A stretch of DNA of 64,000 bases from Prostheceraeus crozeri (GCA_907163375.1 CAJQUW010010381.1:28501-92500); one strand, 5' to 3'; positions 1 through 7,806 are shown, counted from the stretch's first letter. The notes: generated by a model from the sequence alone, not told the origin. A program made the numbers and translations.

Positions 1-631
1 GAATTCTAAAATTGTCAACTTTAGCAAATGCATTCAGCGCAAATTCAGGCTTATTCAATGTCAGCTTGAGTCGCATGCTGGTATTACAGAGTAAAAACTT
101 TGACTGTCTAAAGAAGTCTAAATTCAGCGGGCCATATAGCTGACATACTCTACTATCTTTAATCATAGCAGATCGCTTTACAAAGCCACTGTTTGTTTCA
201 ACATCAAATTTTCCTGCTTCATCTCTGTACCATCCCATGGCTTCCATATGACTTTTTTGTGCTGCTGGATGAAACTGTGATACATGATTGAAATATGATT
301 TATAGGGATAATCGCTTTGACCATCTTCCACCTGCTGCTCTCCAATCGTTAGAGAAACATCACGAAGTAATGTAGTCAATGGTAAATTGTTCAGTCCAAC
401 TTTATGTGTATCGTCAATAGCAGTTCCATCTGCTTGCTGAATTCTAAACCTCAAATCAACCATCGCATAACTCAAATCTATGTAGTCATCACTACCACCA
501 GGAATAACAAATTCAATGGGGCCAGCATTCTCAGCTGTTCGAGGATGATAATCTGCAATACTTGAACTAAGAATATCTGTCTGTATGGCTTGTTGATCAA
601 ACAAACAAAAACCGGAAGTTTTACACTCCAT
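1..631 (-). CDS. Polinton major capsid protein, N-terminal part, runs off the left edge
   Basis: An open frame starts at an ATG (631-629) and stays open to position 1, giving about 210 residues. It resembles the family annotated in animals as transposon-derived protein F54H12.2-like, which I take to be the Polinton hexon-like (double jelly-roll) major capsid protein. The first 35 residues lead to a conserved stretch around PIEFVIPGGSDDYIDLS, followed by alternating beta-strand-like segments (LSYAMVDLRFRI, LRDVSLTIGEQ), as expected for a jelly roll. It begins 3 bases below the stop of the upstream basic protein, so the two are probably one late transcription unit. The family is usually 500 residues or more, so most of it is outside the window. 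No lesion is visible in this part. Family assignment is from recognition, not from a search. Confidence 0.72.
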   Translation of the reverse strand, partial: MECKTSGFCLFDQQAIQTDILSSSIADYHPRTAENAGPIEFVIPGGSDDYIDLSYAMVDLRFRIQQADGTAIDDTHKVGLNNLPLTTLLRDVSLTIGEQQVEDGQSDYPYKSYFNHVSQFHPAAQKSHMEAMGWYRDEAGKFDVETNSGFVKRSAMIKDSRVCQLYGPLNLDFFRQSKFLLCNTSMRLKLTLNKPEFALNAFAKVDNFRI

Positions 632-633
632 GA

Positions 634-1089
634 TTAGAAGTTATAGCAGCGTCGTCGTTTAGCGCCTGATGAATGATTAGAGCCTCTGCGACGTTTGCGT
701 GAATGCCTTTTGACTGAAGATTGCACCTTACCAGCTCCGCGATGTTTCCTCCTTCCTTTATTCATTCGTTTAGGTGATTTCTGTCCTTGAGTAACACCAG
801 CAAAGGACTGCTTCAATGTTTTTAAACCGCGTTCCTTCCCACGATTCAACAAACTGCTCTTAAAACTTCTACCTCTGGAAAGATCACTAGCAACATCACC
901 AGCAAAGCCAACGGCATTACTTAAAACATTTCGTTTTAAAGATCTACCGACATTGGATATGAGAGGTGCTACAACAGATTTCAGTGCACCAAGTATGCTA
1001 CCTCCACGTTGGCGGCGAGCGCCGATGTAAATTTGTCCTCCACCACTTACATAGGAGGGTCGTGAATAAAATGAGGCAGTTGGATTCAT
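634..1089 (-). CDS. Small basic virion core protein, pX-like
   Basis: This is a 151-residue, very basic protein. The C-terminal third is Arg/Lys-rich with several RRR and KRRR runs, as in DNA-condensing core proteins of adenoviruses and Polintons. An N-terminal Gly-rich region is followed at residues 27-31 by QRGGS, which fits the adenain-type cleavage pattern xxGG-x and predicts maturation by a Polinton protease encoded outside the window. Residues 32-48 are hydrophobic (LGALKSVVAPLIS). It starts at an ATG (1089) and ends 3 bases before the capsid gene start. The role in packing DNA in the virion is inferred from composition, position and the cleavage-like site. Confidence 0.6.
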   Translation of the reverse strand: MNPTASFYSRPSYVSGGGQIYIGARRQRGGSILGALKSVVAPLISNVGRSLKRNVLSNAVGFAGDVASDLSRGRSFKSSLLNRGKERGLKTLKQSFAGVTQGQKSPKRMNKGRRKHRGAGKVQSSVKRHSRKRRRGSNHSSGAKRRRCYNF

Positions 1090-1130
1090 AGCTCAAACCC
1101 TAAACATTGTTAGTTACAACTTTGCATGAA

Positions 1131-2219
1131 TCACTGTCGATCACTTAGATGAAAGATGTCGGCACGACGCATCCAAGAGTTCATACTTGAAGGATAACCA
1201 GTCCATTTAACAAGACACCATTCTTCACCTTGCCGTTTTTTACATCGAATGATTTTCTCTACCAAATATGTTTCACTTTCAGTAACTACCTCAATCTCAT
1301 CGCGGTAAAAGCTACCCTCAATTTCTTCATTATCGTAATCTTTCAACTTGTAGGTGGTCGGAGAGTCTTTTTGATTAATCCTTGATACTGTAAATACCTC
1401 CTCTGTCCAATTCGGAAGGTACCCTTTAGCAAAAACACTCTTCACTTTTGAGATACGAACTTTATCACCAATTTTCACATCACTTTTCACATGAGTGCGT
1501 TTACGTTGGAATGATTCGCGCACTTTATCTACATTGTCAGCATTTACATCTACTGCTCTGAGTCCAATAGAACGATGGATAGAGTGATTGTAGGCATGGA
1601 GTGTATCTTGTAGAACCTTTGTCCAATTTTGTGTCAAGTTGGCAGTAAAATGTCGCCACAAGCGATTTTTTAATGTGCGATTAAAACGTTCAACGAGTGC
1701 AGCTTTATAAGCACTCTTTACACTAAACAACTCAATGTCATGCCTCTCAAATAATCTTCTCACATGCTGATTTTCAAACTCTTTTCCTTGATCACTCTGA
1801 ATTCTTTTTGGAATCCGACCTTCTCGAAAAATTGTTTGGAATGCTTTTGCTACTCCTTTCCCTTCTTTAGTTTTTAAAGGTTGAGCCCACGCATAACGCG
1901 AGAAAATATCAATGACGGTTAAAATAAAATTATTGCCCGAGTTATGTTTTGAAATGGAGGCAACATCACACAAATCTGCTTGCCACTGTTCATCGATGTC
2001 ATGAACAATATAATGGCGGGTGCGGTACTTCTTTTTCGCTTGTTTGTGGAGTGTATAGGTAGCCTGACCCTTTAACCATCGTTTCACTTGTGATTGTGGA
2101 AGACCACTCGCTTTTGATAATTTCTTGATAGATGCAAATCCTGCCGGATGTTTTACATCATAATAGAATGACTTCAAACGTTCAGTCGATGACGACTGAC
2201 TCTTTTTTCTCCTTCTCAT
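1131..2219 (-). CDS. INT: Polinton integrase (rve/DDE) with C-terminal chromodomain
   Basis: This retroviral-type integrase would insert the element into host DNA. Starting at the ATG at 2219 it has 362 residues. The catalytic core shows D82 (in QADLCD), D143 (in SDQGKEF) and E177 (in VERFNR), the DDE triad. An SH3-like basic region follows, then a chromodomain at about 318-358 with the hallmark VKWTGY and a Trp after it, which may steer integration to histone marks. The frame stays open upstream to another ATG at 2351, but those 44 residues are low-complexity and lie opposite the Cys-rich frame at 2182-2397, so I prefer the inner ATG, which follows with a short overlap. No stop or frameshift is visible, so this gene looks intact. 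Confidence 0.92.
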   Translation of the reverse strand: MRRRKKSQSSSTERLKSFYYDVKHPAGFASIKKLSKASGLPQSQVKRWLKGQATYTLHKQAKKKYRTRHYIVHDIDEQWQADLCDVASISKHNSGNNFILTVIDIFSRYAWAQPLKTKEGKGVAKAFQTIFREGRIPKRIQSDQGKEFENQHVRRLFERHDIELFSVKSAYKAALVERFNRTLKNRLWRHFTANLTQNWTKVLQDTLHAYNHSIHRSIGLRAVDVNADNVDKVRESFQRKRTHVKSDVKIGDKVRISKVKSVFAKGYLPNWTEEVFTVSRINQKDSPTTYKLKDYDNEEIEGSFYRDEIEVVTESETYLVEKIIRCKKRQGEEWCLVKWTGYPSSMNSWMRRADIFHLSDRQ

Positions 2220-2397
2220 CCTTTTGTTTTCTTGCCTTTCTACATTTACAACAACTGCAGCATTTAGCTTTAGCGGTTTTGCGATCGTGTTCACATTGCT
2301 TAGGGGTTTCATTGTGAGAGCTGGCGCAGCAAGTGCAAGTGACAACGACATTCACCTCTGGCGGCTCATTACATGGCAAGCAACACATCTGCTTCAT
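2182..2397 (-). CDS. Small Cys-rich protein overlapping the integrase start
   Basis: This 71-residue frame has a proper ATG and 12 cysteines, clustered as CCLPC, CTCC and CCSCCKC, followed by a Lys-rich tail. It begins 2 bases downstream of the stop of the preceding gene (2399) and overlaps the preferred integrase start by 38 bases. Clustered Cys pairs and the tight fit between neighbours argue for a real zinc-binding or membrane-associated accessory protein rather than a chance frame. The function is unknown. The alternative is that it is a shadow of an integrase N-terminal extension; the low-complexity character of that extension makes this less likely. Confidence 0.5.
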   Translation of the reverse strand: MKQMCCLPCNEPPEVNVVVTCTCCASSHNETPKQCEHDRKTAKAKCCSCCKCRKARKQKDEKEKKESVVID

Positions 2398-2398
2398 A

Positions 2399-3091
2399 TT
2401 AATAGTCTGAGAACATGTATTTCCTGGGAGGAGCTGTTTTACGTTTTCCTTTTACTAGTTTCAGTGGCGATGTAGATCTACGTCGAGTTCTTCCTCTTGT
2501 TTGCTTAGTGAGTGTGGGAGGGGATGTAGCAGGTGACGTCTTAAACCAATTTGTTGGCATTTTCATCGTCTGAAGCATTGGAGCAGTAGCCACTGTTGAA
2601 TCAAGTTCTTTCAATGTCTCATTATTTAAAGCAAATTTTGGCACATTATGCTTTTTCAATAGTTTAAGAAAGTATGACCAACCAGGTGGAACATAGCCCT
2701 GACGGCGCTTTCTACGTGTCGCATACTGAATCAAGTCTTCATAACGTGAAGCATCAATCACTTTATTTTCATCTGTAATGATTTCTCCTCTATCATTTAC
2801 ATTGAGATGGGGTTCAATACTGTTGAAAAGAGATATGGCATGTGCGCGAGCTGCTAAAGGTGTAGCAGTCGATACAGAGTCACGCATCTTATTCTTCAAG
2901 TTTTTCAATTGCTCAACAGTTTCCGATTGTAATAATACAGCACGATGTGGATCTTTGATGTGAACATTTTGCTGATAATCTATTTCTTTCCTATACATTT
3001 GATTTGCAAGAGGTTGCTTTACTTGCTGCATGGCAGTCAATTGTACATATTCATCCTGAGGAATAACAATCATGCGAGAATAAGAACTCAT
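2399..3091 (-). CDS. Conserved Polinton protein of unknown function, likely structural
   Basis: A 230-residue protein with an ATG at 3091 that overlaps the ATPase stop by 4 bases (ATGA). The N-terminus carries MIVIPQDEYVQL, and proteins with a similar start recur beside ATPase genes in animal Polintons. A central helical stretch (about 45-75) and a segment around VPPGWSYFLKLLKK (about 134-147) follow. The C-terminal 50 residues are rich in Pro, Thr, Ser and Arg (RGRTRRRSTSP). No catalytic motif is visible. Its place between the ATPase and the integrase suggests a virion component. I cannot name its function. Confidence 0.7.
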   Translation of the reverse strand: MSSYSRMIVIPQDEYVQLTAMQQVKQPLANQMYRKEIDYQQNVHIKDPHRAVLLQSETVEQLKNLKNKMRDSVSTATPLAARAHAISLFNSIEPHLNVNDRGEIITDENKVIDASRYEDLIQYATRRKRRQGYVPPGWSYFLKLLKKHNVPKFALNNETLKELDSTVATAPMLQTMKMPTNWFKTSPATSPPTLTKQTRGRTRRRSTSPLKLVKGKRKTAPPRKYMFSDY

Positions 3092-3705
3092 AGTTTGTAG
3101 ATAATCATGGGAGTTTTCAAAATATCACTTCGAAATCTAAATTCTTCCGGACACTCTTGCGTAAAGTCAATGAATAAGTAACCGTATGGTTTTTCAGTAG
3201 CTGCTTGAAAAATTTCAATTAAGGCTTTTGATCCTCTGGGTGCAACTTGTCGCGCTAAAATTTCAAATTGACTTTTATCTCGCGGATTCTTGAAAATAGC
3301 ATAATAGTGTGTATTCAGGTTTCGTGTACGAGCTTCTTTTCCATCAGGAAATAAATTTTGTGTAATATAGATGATAAAACACCTTTTATGATGTGCTGCG
3401 CGAGTGAACATATCTGTAACATCTTTTGAATTCTTACTTTCTTTTAATAAATCATCCAATACAACAACATCATTAGACTGAAGTTTATCCACTGCAATAA
3501 TTCCTTCATGACGAATAAAGTTGCGACTTTGCAATTCCTGAAACAGCGACGGTTGATAAATACCATAACACCAAATCACTCGATTGATAGGTTCCTTAAA
3601 CAACTCCCTTCTTTTATCCAATAAATTCAGCGTGAAAACAGTTTTACCTGCATGAGATGGACCTGATACAGTCAGAACTTTATCACATTGAAGTCTGAAA
3701 TCCAT
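3088..3705 (-). CDS. ATP: Genome-packaging ATPase (A32/FtsK-HerA type)
   Basis: This 205-residue P-loop ATPase is predicted to pump the genome into the capsid. Walker A is residues 15-22 (GPSHAGKT), preceded by a beta strand (VLTVS). Walker B is the hydrophobic strand ending in D84-D85 (VVVLDD). A conserved YITQN segment after it resembles the sensor-type Gln/Asn strand of this group. The start at the ATG at 3705 is preferred; the frame is open further upstream, without an ATG, to the neighbouring gene. The length matches Polinton ATPases (about 200-250 residues). It looks intact and overlaps the next gene by 4 bases. Confidence 0.92.
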   Translation of the reverse strand: MDFRLQCDKVLTVSGPSHAGKTVFTLNLLDKRRELFKEPINRVIWCYGIYQPSLFQELQSRNFIRHEGIIAVDKLQSNDVVVLDDLLKESKNSKDVTDMFTRAAHHKRCFIIYITQNLFPDGKEARTRNLNTHYYAIFKNPRDKSQFEILARQVAPRGSKALIEIFQAATEKPYGYLFIDFTQECPEEFRFRSDILKTPMIIYKL

Positions 3706-3743
3706 TTTATTACTTTGAGATTCAACATTTGCATAATTAACGT

Positions 3744-4103
3744 CTAGAGCCAAAAGATATTACCCAATAGGTTACCCACGACAGGAGCTAACATCGGTAG
3801 TAACGCTGGAAGGAAACCGCCCTTTTGTGTTAGAGTTTCCCTCTTTCTTTGAAGGGTGACTTTAGGATTGGAGATGAAACGCAATTTCGTAGCATATCGC
3901 TTAAGTAGCTTTCGTTGTTTTGGTGCTAATTTCTTCGTCCTCAACTTTCTCACATGAGAAATAATTTCACGAATGAATTTATCGTTAGCATGTCGTATAG
4001 CATTGTATCGCTGATTTGCTTTCATTCGTCGGGGAGCTTGAATGGCTGAAGAAAACTTTGAAGACTTTTGACTTTTACGTTTCGTCATTTTACGTTTCGC
4101 CAT
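3744..4103 (-). CDS. Minor capsid protein, pVI-like, with predicted protease site
   Basis: A 119-residue protein with ATG at 4103. Residues 1-92 are strongly basic (runs of KRK, RKLRTKK, RKLLKRY). At residues 93-97 there is QKGGF, again matching the adenain-type xxGG-x cleavage pattern. Cleavage after G96 would release a 23-residue hydrophobic tail (LPALLPMLAPVVGNLL), the kind of segment that interacts with membranes in adenovirus pVI-type proteins. It lies directly upstream of the ATPase. The capsid role is inferred from composition, the cleavage-like site and context. Confidence 0.6.
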   Translation of the reverse strand: MAKRKMTKRKSQKSSKFSSAIQAPRRMKANQRYNAIRHANDKFIREIISHVRKLRTKKLAPKQRKLLKRYATKLRFISNPKVTLQRKRETLTQKGGFLPALLPMLAPVVGNLLGNIFWL

Positions 4104-4154
4104 TTTCCGTGTTAGTCTTTGCTAAAACCTATCTTTACCACATTTGCATAGGTA

Positions 4155-4478
4155 CTAACTATTGCGACATAAGTGACACTCGAAATGAGCAATATCACAG
4201 TGGCTACATTTGCAAAGTTGAATGCAATTACGTATGAAACAGCGTTGACAAAAAGCATGCTTACATCTCTTGAAGATGCGCTTTTCATTTCCATCCTTTC
4301 GCTTACATACATCACAACACATAGTTTCACCGTTACTGATGTCCATAGCAAGTCTTTTTGAAGATATGAATTTGCTAGCCTTTTCTAAATAATAGACGCA
4401 TGTACAGAAGGAATATACTTCGAGAGTGAGCAGACATAGCTCGAAAACCAGTTGTGCTACAATCAAGTACCACTGCAT
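4155..4478 (-). CDS. RING-like zinc protein with N-terminal membrane segment
   Basis: About 107 residues from the ATG at 4478. Residues 3-30 are hydrophobic (LIVAQLVFELCLLTLEVYSF), a likely membrane anchor. The C-terminal half has an ordered zinc-ligand pattern: CCDVC, then CKHAFCQRC, then CKCSHC and CHLC, which resembles a RING finger with an extra Cys-His cluster. Such a protein could be a membrane-bound ubiquitin ligase. An internal ATG just before the zinc region (GETMCC) could give a soluble form. It begins next to the stop of the gene upstream (4481). No homologue is recognised by name. Confidence 0.5.
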   Translation of the reverse strand: MQWYLIVAQLVFELCLLTLEVYSFCTCVYYLEKASKFISSKRLAMDISNGETMCCDVCKRKDGNEKRIFKRCKHAFCQRCFIRNCIQLCKCSHCDIAHFECHLCRNS

Positions 4479-4480
4479 TT

Positions 4481-4891
4481 TCAATTTTTCTTTATGGAAA
4501 GTTGAATGTGAATATCTGAAATCGCTTCAATCACTAGACTGCTACCATGATGGTTAAATGCGTTAAGACGTTCAGCAATTTTTATCATATGTCTTTTAAA
4601 AAATTCTTCGGGGTGATCTACCACTTCCATTGAATAAGAAGCAAAATGGAAAGAGCGACTTTCCACCTCTTCCTTTCCAAAATGACTAAACTTAATTTTC
4701 ACAATTAATCGCGTCATGACAATGCTATCAGAGAATGTAGTCATTAATTCTAGAAATAGAGTGCTAGCATCATCGACCACTGCTTCGATGTCGGTCTCAT
4801 CTTTATGAAAATTTATCACATAATCTTGAACAGCTCCTTTTAAACTTTGCCTATGAAAATGTAATGTTCCGCAGTCATTTGAGAAAGACAT
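4481..4891 (-). CDS. Protein resembling the N-terminal region of Polinton DNA polymerase
   Basis: A 136-residue protein with ATG at 4891 and no visible lesion. The pattern is alternating strands and helices with a conserved C-terminal core (helix RHMIKIAERLNAF, then GSSLVIEAISDIHIQLS). I recognise this layout from the region that precedes the polymerase-B domain in Polinton DNA polymerases and from stand-alone relatives, where a Gly-Ser turn, a Val/Leu/Ile strand and a following strand also appear. No polymerase motif follows here: the next frame downstream is the RING-like protein. So this is either a separate protein or a split-off copy of that domain. Assignment is tentative. Confidence 0.45.
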   Translation of the reverse strand: MSFSNDCGTLHFHRQSLKGAVQDYVINFHKDETDIEAVVDDASTLFLELMTTFSDSIVMTRLIVKIKFSHFGKEEVESRSFHFASYSMEVVDHPEEFFKRHMIKIAERLNAFNHHGSSLVIEAISDIHIQLSIKKN

Positions 4892-4979
4892 GATCGCCCT
4901 TTAACTAACCCATCCATTGCATGAAAACCAACAACTCTTCTCATAGTAACATTTATTGAATAATGGTAACAAGCATGCA

Positions 4980-5510
4980 TTATAAATCAATGGTTTGAAA
5001 GAGATAAAATAGATACAGCTGGTAACTATCATACAGCGAGCAATGATAACCATACAGGACTTTGGCAGTGTTGAGGTAAGGAGGAAAGAAGCATTGGTTA
5101 TGAACGTAGCTACTACAACGAACAGACAAAATAGGAACACACAAATCCTTAAAACGTTTCGTGACTTCATGGTAGTGTTGATTCACTCTACTATCCCAAG
5201 GCGGGAGCAAAATATCATCAATGATTAAATTAGGAAATACTTTCCTCTCCTTACCAGGATTATTACAAAAGATGCGTATAACATTGAAAGCAGCTAACCA
5301 TCGTTTAAAGTCAATAAGAAGAGCACTGTCACAAGAAAAGCCATAGTCTTGCAAATATTTCAGATTAAGTCCATGAATGTGTTTCCTCGCCCATTGATCA
5401 ACATTGGGATTACAGTTGGCATGTTGATGATAGACACTAACAATCTGATATGTCTAATTGTTCATAGCAATAGCACTGAGCTCCTGTACAGGTTCACCCT
5501 CACAATCCAT
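4980..5510 (-). pseudogene. DEDDh-type 3'-5' exonuclease-like gene, broken by one in-frame stop
   Basis: From the ATG at 5510 the frame shows a hydrophobic strand and the exo I motif DCEG (D-x-E), then an in-frame TAG at 5454-5456, after which homologous-looking sequence continues in the same frame to 4980. Landmarks after the stop are WARKHIHGLN, a FCNNPGKE segment, DDILLPPW and, near the end, HCSLYD, which fits the H-x4-D exo III motif of DEDDh exonucleases. The same order of landmarks occurs in uncharacterised proteins of Hydra and other animals, as I recall them. An acceptor-like TTTTAG stands just upstream (about 5529), so a further 5' exon is possible. The exo II aspartate is not clear. 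The stop could be a real mutation or a sequencing error. Confidence 0.6.
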
Positions 5511-5562
5511 GAAAATGATGATAGAAGCCTAAAACGGAAATTTACACATCTAAGGAAACGTT

Positions 5563-5688
5563 CTATAACATATTACAAAATGAAGAATTACATCGATGCT
5601 TTTCACGACAAAATACACAAATGACATGATGGCAACGAAGAAGTAAGATGTATCTAATAAGACCACGTCTACGACACTCAAAGCACAT
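5563..5688 (-). CDS. Very small RING-like zinc protein
   Basis: A 41-residue frame from the ATG at 5688. The spacing C-x2-C, then CHHVICVFC (C-x-H-x3-C-x2-C), then two further Cys is RING-like with a short loop. It is much shorter than usual RING proteins, so it may be one exon of a longer product, for example joined to the exonuclease-like gene that begins about 50 bases below. The frame is open upstream to 5811, but that part overlaps the end of the neighbouring gene. The function is unknown. Confidence 0.4.
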   Translation of the reverse strand: MCFECRRRGLIRYILLLRCHHVICVFCREKHRCNSSFCNML

Positions 5689-5722
5689 AAGCGAATTGTC
5701 ATAGGGTAGAGTTAGGAAAGGA

Positions 5723-6336
5723 CTAGTAATTCTCCTTCTTTGATTTGCGTTTTGATGCAGCATTCTTCTCCGACTTGCGCTTCGTACCACTGCTGTTAAG
5801 GATTTGATCAATTATGTCATCCACGTTGGGTGGTTTTGGAATATATAGGATGGATTCCATATGCATGGAGAGAGAGGCTATTTTATTATCCTTGTGTCTA
5901 CCATAATATAGACCATTCACTTTGAAAAGGATATCCCAAGTACCTTCTCCGAGCTCATCACATCTGATGGGTATTGATTGATCTCCCTCCTTCTTATAGT
6001 AAGTACACCAATGTGATACCGGTAGGCAAATGTGATTACCATCCAAATCTTTCTATAGGGAGTATCCTTGTCATCTCTCGCCTTCCACTCTTGAGCAAGA
6101 GGAGTAGGAATGTCCATATTTAATGTCACGTACTCCTCAATAATATCAAGTTGGCGGCGAATGTACGGACTCACGGGGATCAGTATGTAGTCCCCATACT
6201 GATTGCGCATTATCTTGACATCCGTGGAAGGGAGCATTCCCGTTTGGAGTACTACTCTATGATCGTCATAACACAAGACTTGTTTAAATTTACGCTGTAG
6301 CGGTGTAGGATTATGTACCTTGGTTGTTTCTTCCAC
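5723..6336 (-). pseudogene. Polinton protein of unknown function, split by a frameshift
   Basis: Two frames abut near 6045: an upstream one (6336 to about 6046, about 97 meaningful codons) and a downstream one (about 6046 to 5723, about 107 codons). The downstream segment continues the upstream one in style and hydropathy, and the switch happens at a short A run, so one base was gained or lost. Upstream landmarks are YGDYILIPVSPYIRRQLDII; downstream ones are GEGTWDILFKVNGLYYG and a Lys-rich tail. A beta-rich core followed by a YYG/H turn recurs in Polinton proteins I have seen but cannot name. No ATG opens the upstream frame; an ATG followed at once by a GTAAGT donor at 6473-6465 suggests a spliced first exon. 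Confidence 0.55.
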
Positions 6337-6464
6337 TGGCCTCAGTTGTAGATGATCTGATCGTAGCGAACCTTGTAACGTTTGACCGCCATTTTGTCCT
6401 ACTAGTGCAGCAGATGGAGTAGATGCCTGAGGGGAGGAGAGGGAGGAGAGGGAGGGAAGTAGCG

Positions 6465-6584
6465 ACTTACCATTTTAGTTGGATAATAGAACAGGGAAGT
6501 AGAGAGAGAGAAAATGTGCGTCCGTCACTCGTGTGATTCAACGATGGAATGATTCTCACTGTGAAAGGCTCGCTATCTATATAG
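6465..6584 (-). promoter_or_regulatory. Candidate Polinton promoter and first splice donor
   Basis: Reading on the minus strand, a TATA-like CTATATAG (6584-6577) is followed about 105 bases later by an ATG (6473-6471) that runs directly into a consensus donor GTAAGT (6470-6465). This would start a transcript into the 6336-5723 gene. The joining acceptor is not certain; the AG next to 6336 does not keep that frame. Confidence 0.3.
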
Positions 6585-6632
6585 AAATGCTTAATTCTCA
6601 TTGGATGATGATCCTCATTGGTCAATAACATC

Positions 6633-7806
6633 AAGCTGATTCCAAATCTGAAATCCGTTTTCCAATCCGATGCTTCGTTTTGAAGCTACAGCCCAAAACG
6701 TCCCAAATTCTAACTCTGTCGTTTTTCGCCAATGTCCCAAAATCTTAAATGGCGTCTCACATCTAAACGAAGGCAGATATGAACAAGCCGATTCTTTCAG
6801 TGAATTTGTCTCACTCTTAGCTTTTAAATGACACCTCACTCGACAAAATCCGTCCACTGGAAGCCATGATCGAAGCTACCTCTCCCGAGGGGGGGGGGAC
6901 GTCAGCGAAACTTTTTCTCTCCGATTGCCTTGAAACTCACCATACAGATAGAGAATTTCACGCTGATTCCGAATCTGGCCTCCGTTTTCCCATCCGATGC
7001 TTCGTTTGGGCGCTACACACCAAAACGTCCCAAATTCTAACTCTGTCGTTTTTCGCCAATCTCCCAAAATCTTAAATGGCGTCTCACATCTAAACGAAGA
7101 CAGATATGAACAAGCCGATTCTTTCAGTGAATTTGTCTCACTCTTAGCTTTCAAATGACACCTCACTCGACAAAATCCGTCCACTGGAAGCCATGATCGA
7201 AGCTACCTCTCCCGAGGGGGGGGGACGTCAGCGAAACTTTTTCTCTCCGATTGCCTTGAAACTCACCATACAGATAGAGAATTTCACGCTGATTCCGAAT
7301 CTGGCCTCCGTTTTCCCATCCGATGGTTTGTTTTGGCGCTACACACCAAAACGTCCCAAATTCTAACTCTGTCGTTTTTTCGAAAAATGTTGAAAATTTT
7401 TTCTCGCCGATTGACTTGAAACTCACCATACAGATAGAGAATTTCACGCTGATTCCGAATCTGGCCTCCGTCTTCCCATCCGATGCTTCGTTTTGAAGCT
7501 ACACACCAAAACGTCCCAAATTCTAGCTCTGTCGTTTTTCGCCAATCTCCCAAAATCTTAAATGGCGTCTCACATCTAAACGAAGACAGATATGAACAAG
7601 CCGATTCTTTCAGTGAATTTGTTTCACTCTTAGCTTTCAAACGAGCTATGGCACGACAAAATCCGTCCACTGGAAGCAAAGTTGGAAGGTCGGTGCCGGG
7701 GGGGGGGGACGTCAGCGAAAATTTTTCTCTCCGATTGCGTTCAAACTCACCATACCGATGCAGAATTTCACGCTGAATCCGAATCTGGCCTCCGTTTTCA
7801 CATCCG
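6633..7806. repeat. Tandem repeat, about 327-bp unit, three full units plus a partial one
   Basis: The anchor GATGCTTCG or a close variant starts at 6669, 6996, 7322 and 7482, and the same flank recurs at 7806, giving periods of 327, 326, 160 and 324. The unit contains the phrases CAAAACGTCCCAAATTCTA and CACTGGAAGC and ends in a poly-G tract (at 6886, 7212 and 7698) before GACGTCAGCG. The third unit is cut short and joined at about 7380. Because 327 is three times 109, minus-strand frames stay open through several units, but the product is repetitive with no domain, so I do not treat it as a gene. Confidence 0.9.

Larger units (their letters stand above)
1..6600 (-). mobile_element. Polinton/Maverick (adintovirus-like) element, one end, partial
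   Basis: Twelve closely packed minus-strand genes form the typical set of a large self-synthesising DNA transposon: retroviral-type integrase with chromodomain, A32/FtsK-type packaging ATPase, jelly-roll-type major capsid protein, two small basic capsid-associated proteins and several small accessory proteins. Spacing is virus-like: the ATPase stop and the next start overlap, and other gaps are tens of bases. DNA polymerase B and the adenain-like protease, which define the family, are not seen and should lie left of position 1. At least two genes are broken (frameshift near 6045, in-frame stop at 5454), so this is a decaying genomic copy. I could not find a terminal inverted repeat or a target duplication; the tandem repeats at 6633-7806 may belong to the terminal region. 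Confidence 0.85.

Noticed and set aside
2132-2475. Plus-strand frames opposite the integrase and Cys-rich genes
   Set aside because: Antisense shadows; all Polinton genes are on the minus strand.
4901-5170. Hydrophobic 89-codon minus frame
   Set aside because: It lies in another frame over the exonuclease-like gene, whose conserved motifs show the real frame.
1-6336. Bacterial operon or phage with ribosome binding sites
   Set aside because: Gene content (chromodomain integrase, Polinton capsid genes) and surrounding intron-bearing animal genes exclude it.
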